A stretch of 8,703 nucleotides of DNA, from assembly GCA_945889235.1 (NCBI GenBank), contig CAMDBK010000114.1, forward strand, positions 1-8,703, read 5' to 3'. Shown here piece after piece: positions 7,600-8,703 of the stretch. The notes below the pieces were generated by a model. It was given only the letters and a program-made list of their open reading frames with translations. It had not been told where the DNA came from and made no database searches. The DNA is from Chitinophaga pinensis. GTDB taxonomy: Bacteria; Bacteroidota; Bacteroidia; SXHM01. Both the position numbers and the translations under genes were made by a program. Numbering within the stretch: the first letter of the stretch is position 1; every line of letters starts with the position of its first letter.

Positions 7600-8115
7600 T
7601 TAGGGATAAAATTTATTCATCAACATGTAATCAATATTGTCGGGCTGCAAATGGCAATCTATGCAGGCGCTGCCTTTTCTATAGGCTGTAATTTCCACTG
7701 TTCCGTCAACTCCAACAGCACCCCAAAGCCAACCTTTGTTATCTGCAATCTCATTGGATGGGTCTTTGTAAAGTGTTGTGTAGGTTTTGAGTGTTCTTGT
7801 TTTGTCAAACATTTCTTTAACTATTAATGAGCCATCCGGAAAAACTGACCCGGGAATAATCATTCCGTTGGAGTCTAATTTTGAAGCGGCAATTGCATTA
7901 AAGCGTGTTCTTATCAGAGGTTGACTGTGTGTGCTTCCTTCACTTTTATGCAGTAAAGAATCTGAATGCCTGAACCATACAAAACCGACAGTATCCTTTG
8001 CCATCAGGTAAAGTTGCAAATCTATACCCACTGCCGGTTTTTTAGTACATGAATTAAGAGTACACAGTATTGCGAAAAAAGAAAGAACAAGAATTGAGAT
8101 TTGTTTTGTAATCAT
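7600..8115 (-). CDS. Haem-binding lipoprotein, cytochrome P460-like
   Basis: This 171-residue protein has a lipoprotein signal: M1-L20 is hydrophobic with a lipobox ending LNSC, so C23 would be lipidated. It would be anchored in the periplasm or outer membrane. Near the C-terminus, ACIDCH (C151, C154, H155) is a single covalent c-type haem motif. The middle contains IIPGSVFPDGSLIVKEMF (86-103) and GWLWG (128-132). The order 'FPDG-(S/V)-IVKE ... W.W ... CxxCH' resembles cytochrome P460/cytochrome c'-beta proteins, which handle hydroxylamine or nitric oxide. That match is from memory of the family pattern; a generic monohaem c-type protein is the fallback. The start is the only ATG that gives an intact signal peptide. 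A palindromic operator and -7-like element precede it, 80-90 bp upstream, beyond the stop of the Crp/Fnr gene. Confidence 0.75.
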   Translation of the reverse strand: MITKQISILVLSFFAILCTLNSCTKKPAVGIDLQLYLMAKDTVGFVWFRHSDSLLHKSEGSTHSQPLIRTRFNAIAASKLDSNGMIIPGSVFPDGSLIVKEMFDKTRTLKTYTTLYKDPSNEIADNKGWLWGAVGVDGTVEITAYRKGSACIDCHLQPDNIDYMLMNKFYP

Positions 8116-8136
8116 TGCGTTTATTTAAATCAGGTT

Positions 8137-8152
8137 TCTGAAATTTTTCAGA
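8137..8152. repeat. Inverted repeat in the leader of the haem lipoprotein gene
   Basis: TCTGAAATTTTTCAGA consists of perfect 7-bp arms around TT. It lies between the predicted transcription start (~8162) and the ATG at 8115. It could be a small leader hairpin or a second protein-binding site. It does not resemble the TTGTC dyads. It is AT-rich enough that chance is plausible. Confidence 0.3.
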
Positions 8153-8167
8153 TAAATAAAGATAAAA

Positions 8168-8175
8168 CAAATGTG
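8168..8175 (-). promoter_or_regulatory. Candidate -7 promoter element of the haem lipoprotein gene
   Basis: On the - strand CACATTTG matches TAnnTTTG except for its first base. A start near 8162 would leave a leader of about 47 bp before the ATG. No -33 TTTG is found at 19-21 bp; the palindrome at 8195-8214 lies there instead, with the same geometry as at the operon promoter. Confidence 0.45.
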
Positions 8176-8194
8176 ATTGTTCCCATGCGCAAAA

Positions 8195-8214
8195 AAAATG
8201 TCTTAAGGCAATTT
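8195..8214. promoter_or_regulatory. FNR/CRP-type palindromic operator upstream of the haem lipoprotein gene
   Basis: AAAATGTCTTAAGGCAATTT is a 20-bp palindrome with two mismatched pairs. Its core ATGTC-TTAA-GGCAA (8198-8211) has the same 5-4-5 layout as the site at 7573-7586 and shares TGTCTTAAG exactly. The centre (8204.5) lies 29.5 bp before the -7-like element, one base different from the other promoter. It begins only a few bases beyond the stop codon of the Crp/Fnr gene. Confidence 0.57.
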
Positions 8215-8218
8215 CGAA

Positions 8219-8703
8219 TTATCCTTTTGCTAATCTTGCCCTCATGCGTGATAGTGATGTTGGTGTAACGCCAAGATAGGAAGCCAGATGTTTTTGTTTT
8301 ACTCTTTGTTCAATATTGGGATAAGCTTTACAGAACCACATATAACGCTCTTCAGGTGTAAGTACAGTCAGAAACCTTATCTGCTCTACATTCCCAGATA
8401 TTACACGTTTAAAAGTTTGATTCTGTAAGCGCATCAATTGAATATTGTGCTTTACTAATTTGTCAACTTTGCGTGTATCAAATTTCAGAAGAATTGAATC
8501 TTCTAATGCCATTACATTTTCTACTGTAGGTTTGTTATCAAAAATTGTCTCTATCATACCTGACTGACCTTTTTCAGCAACAAACAAAAGGGTTTTCTCT
8601 TCACCGTTTTTATCAATAATATAATGGCGCAAAAGCCCCTTCACCACAATAACTAGATCAAAATTTAATTCACCTTCTTTAAAAATGTGTTCACCACTTT
8701 TTA
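8219..8703 (-). CDS. Crp/Fnr-family transcriptional regulator (N-terminus outside window)
   Basis: The frame is open to the window edge (160 codons). The stretch KSGEHIFKEGELNFDL before the internal GTG at 8647 is typical cyclic-nucleotide-binding-fold sequence, so that GTG is not the start; roughly 30-35 residues are probably missing. The visible part has the beta-roll (IVVKGLLRHYI, KGQSG, ILLKFD), a dimerisation helix, and a C-terminal Crp-type helix-turn-helix (HLASYLGVTPTSLSRMRARL, nt ~8225-8284). The usual phosphate-binding cassette of cAMP receptors (FGE.A ... R.A) is not seen; the matching region reads GMIETIFDNKPTVENV, with no arginine. cAMP binding is thus unlikely. No Fe-S cysteine cluster is visible, but the N-terminus is missing. 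It is a plausible regulator of the two palindromes downstream. Confidence 0.88.
   Translation of the reverse strand, partial: KSGEHIFKEGELNFDLVIVVKGLLRHYIIDKNGEEKTLLFVAEKGQSGMIETIFDNKPTVENVMALEDSILLKFDTRKVDKLVKHNIQLMRLQNQTFKRVISGNVEQIRFLTVLTPEERYMWFCKAYPNIEQRVKQKHLASYLGVTPTSLSRMRARLAKG

Noticed and set aside
7637..7650. TTGTC-GGGC-TGCAA, a third possible Crp/Fnr dyad
   Set aside because: It is inside the haem lipoprotein coding sequence, over the conserved C-terminal CxxCH region, has an imperfect right half and no promoter at the right distance.
8645..8647. GTG as the start of the Crp/Fnr gene
   Set aside because: In-frame sequence upstream (KSGEHIFKEGE...) is characteristic of the same domain and has no stop before the window end.

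Overview
The window looks like AT-rich chromosomal DNA of a Bacteroidota bacterium. Three things support this. The first gene ends in a type IX secretion (T9SS) sorting domain. The starts lack Shine-Dalgarno sequences. The two best promoter candidates resemble the Bacteroidota -7 element TAnnTTTG. I see no RNA genes, mobile elements, CRISPR arrays or phage genes.

Layout. At the left edge, on the + strand, is the 3' part of a large secreted CotH-family protein (to 1819) with a beta-sandwich domain before it and a T9SS C-terminal domain after it. Everything else is on the - strand. Read in the direction of transcription, from the right edge: a Crp/Fnr-family regulator cut by the window end (8703-8219); a small lipoprotein with one CxxCH haem motif, best matched to cytochrome P460 (8115-7600); then five closely packed genes that look like one operon (7520-1878). 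These are a universal-stress-protein/DUF4395 membrane fusion, a membrane-bound adenylate cyclase, a membrane histidine kinase, a stand-alone receiver protein, and a receiver-coiled coil-adenylate cyclase. The spacings are 31 bp, 42 bp, a 4-bp ATGA overlap and 3 bp.

How the genes may work together. The histidine kinase and the membrane cyclase carry the same six-helix membrane sensor at the N-terminus, alignable almost without gaps. One stimulus could therefore feed both phosphorelay and cAMP synthesis. The phosphorelay in turn has an output that is itself a cyclase (REC-AC), so both branches converge on cAMP. The catalytic residues in both cyclases specify ATP rather than GTP. The adjacent Crp/Fnr protein does not show a canonical cAMP phosphate-binding cassette, so the cAMP receptor is probably elsewhere.

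Regulation. Two similar palindromes, of the form TTGTC-TTAA-GACAA (5-4-5, the FNR/CRP architecture), lie upstream of the P460-like gene and of the operon. Each is centred about 30 bp before a -7-like element, which is where an activator centred near -41.5 would bind. This suggests that the neighbouring Crp/Fnr protein, or a paralogue, co-activates the haem lipoprotein and the stress/cAMP operon. A nitrosative or low-oxygen signal would fit, but that is inference.
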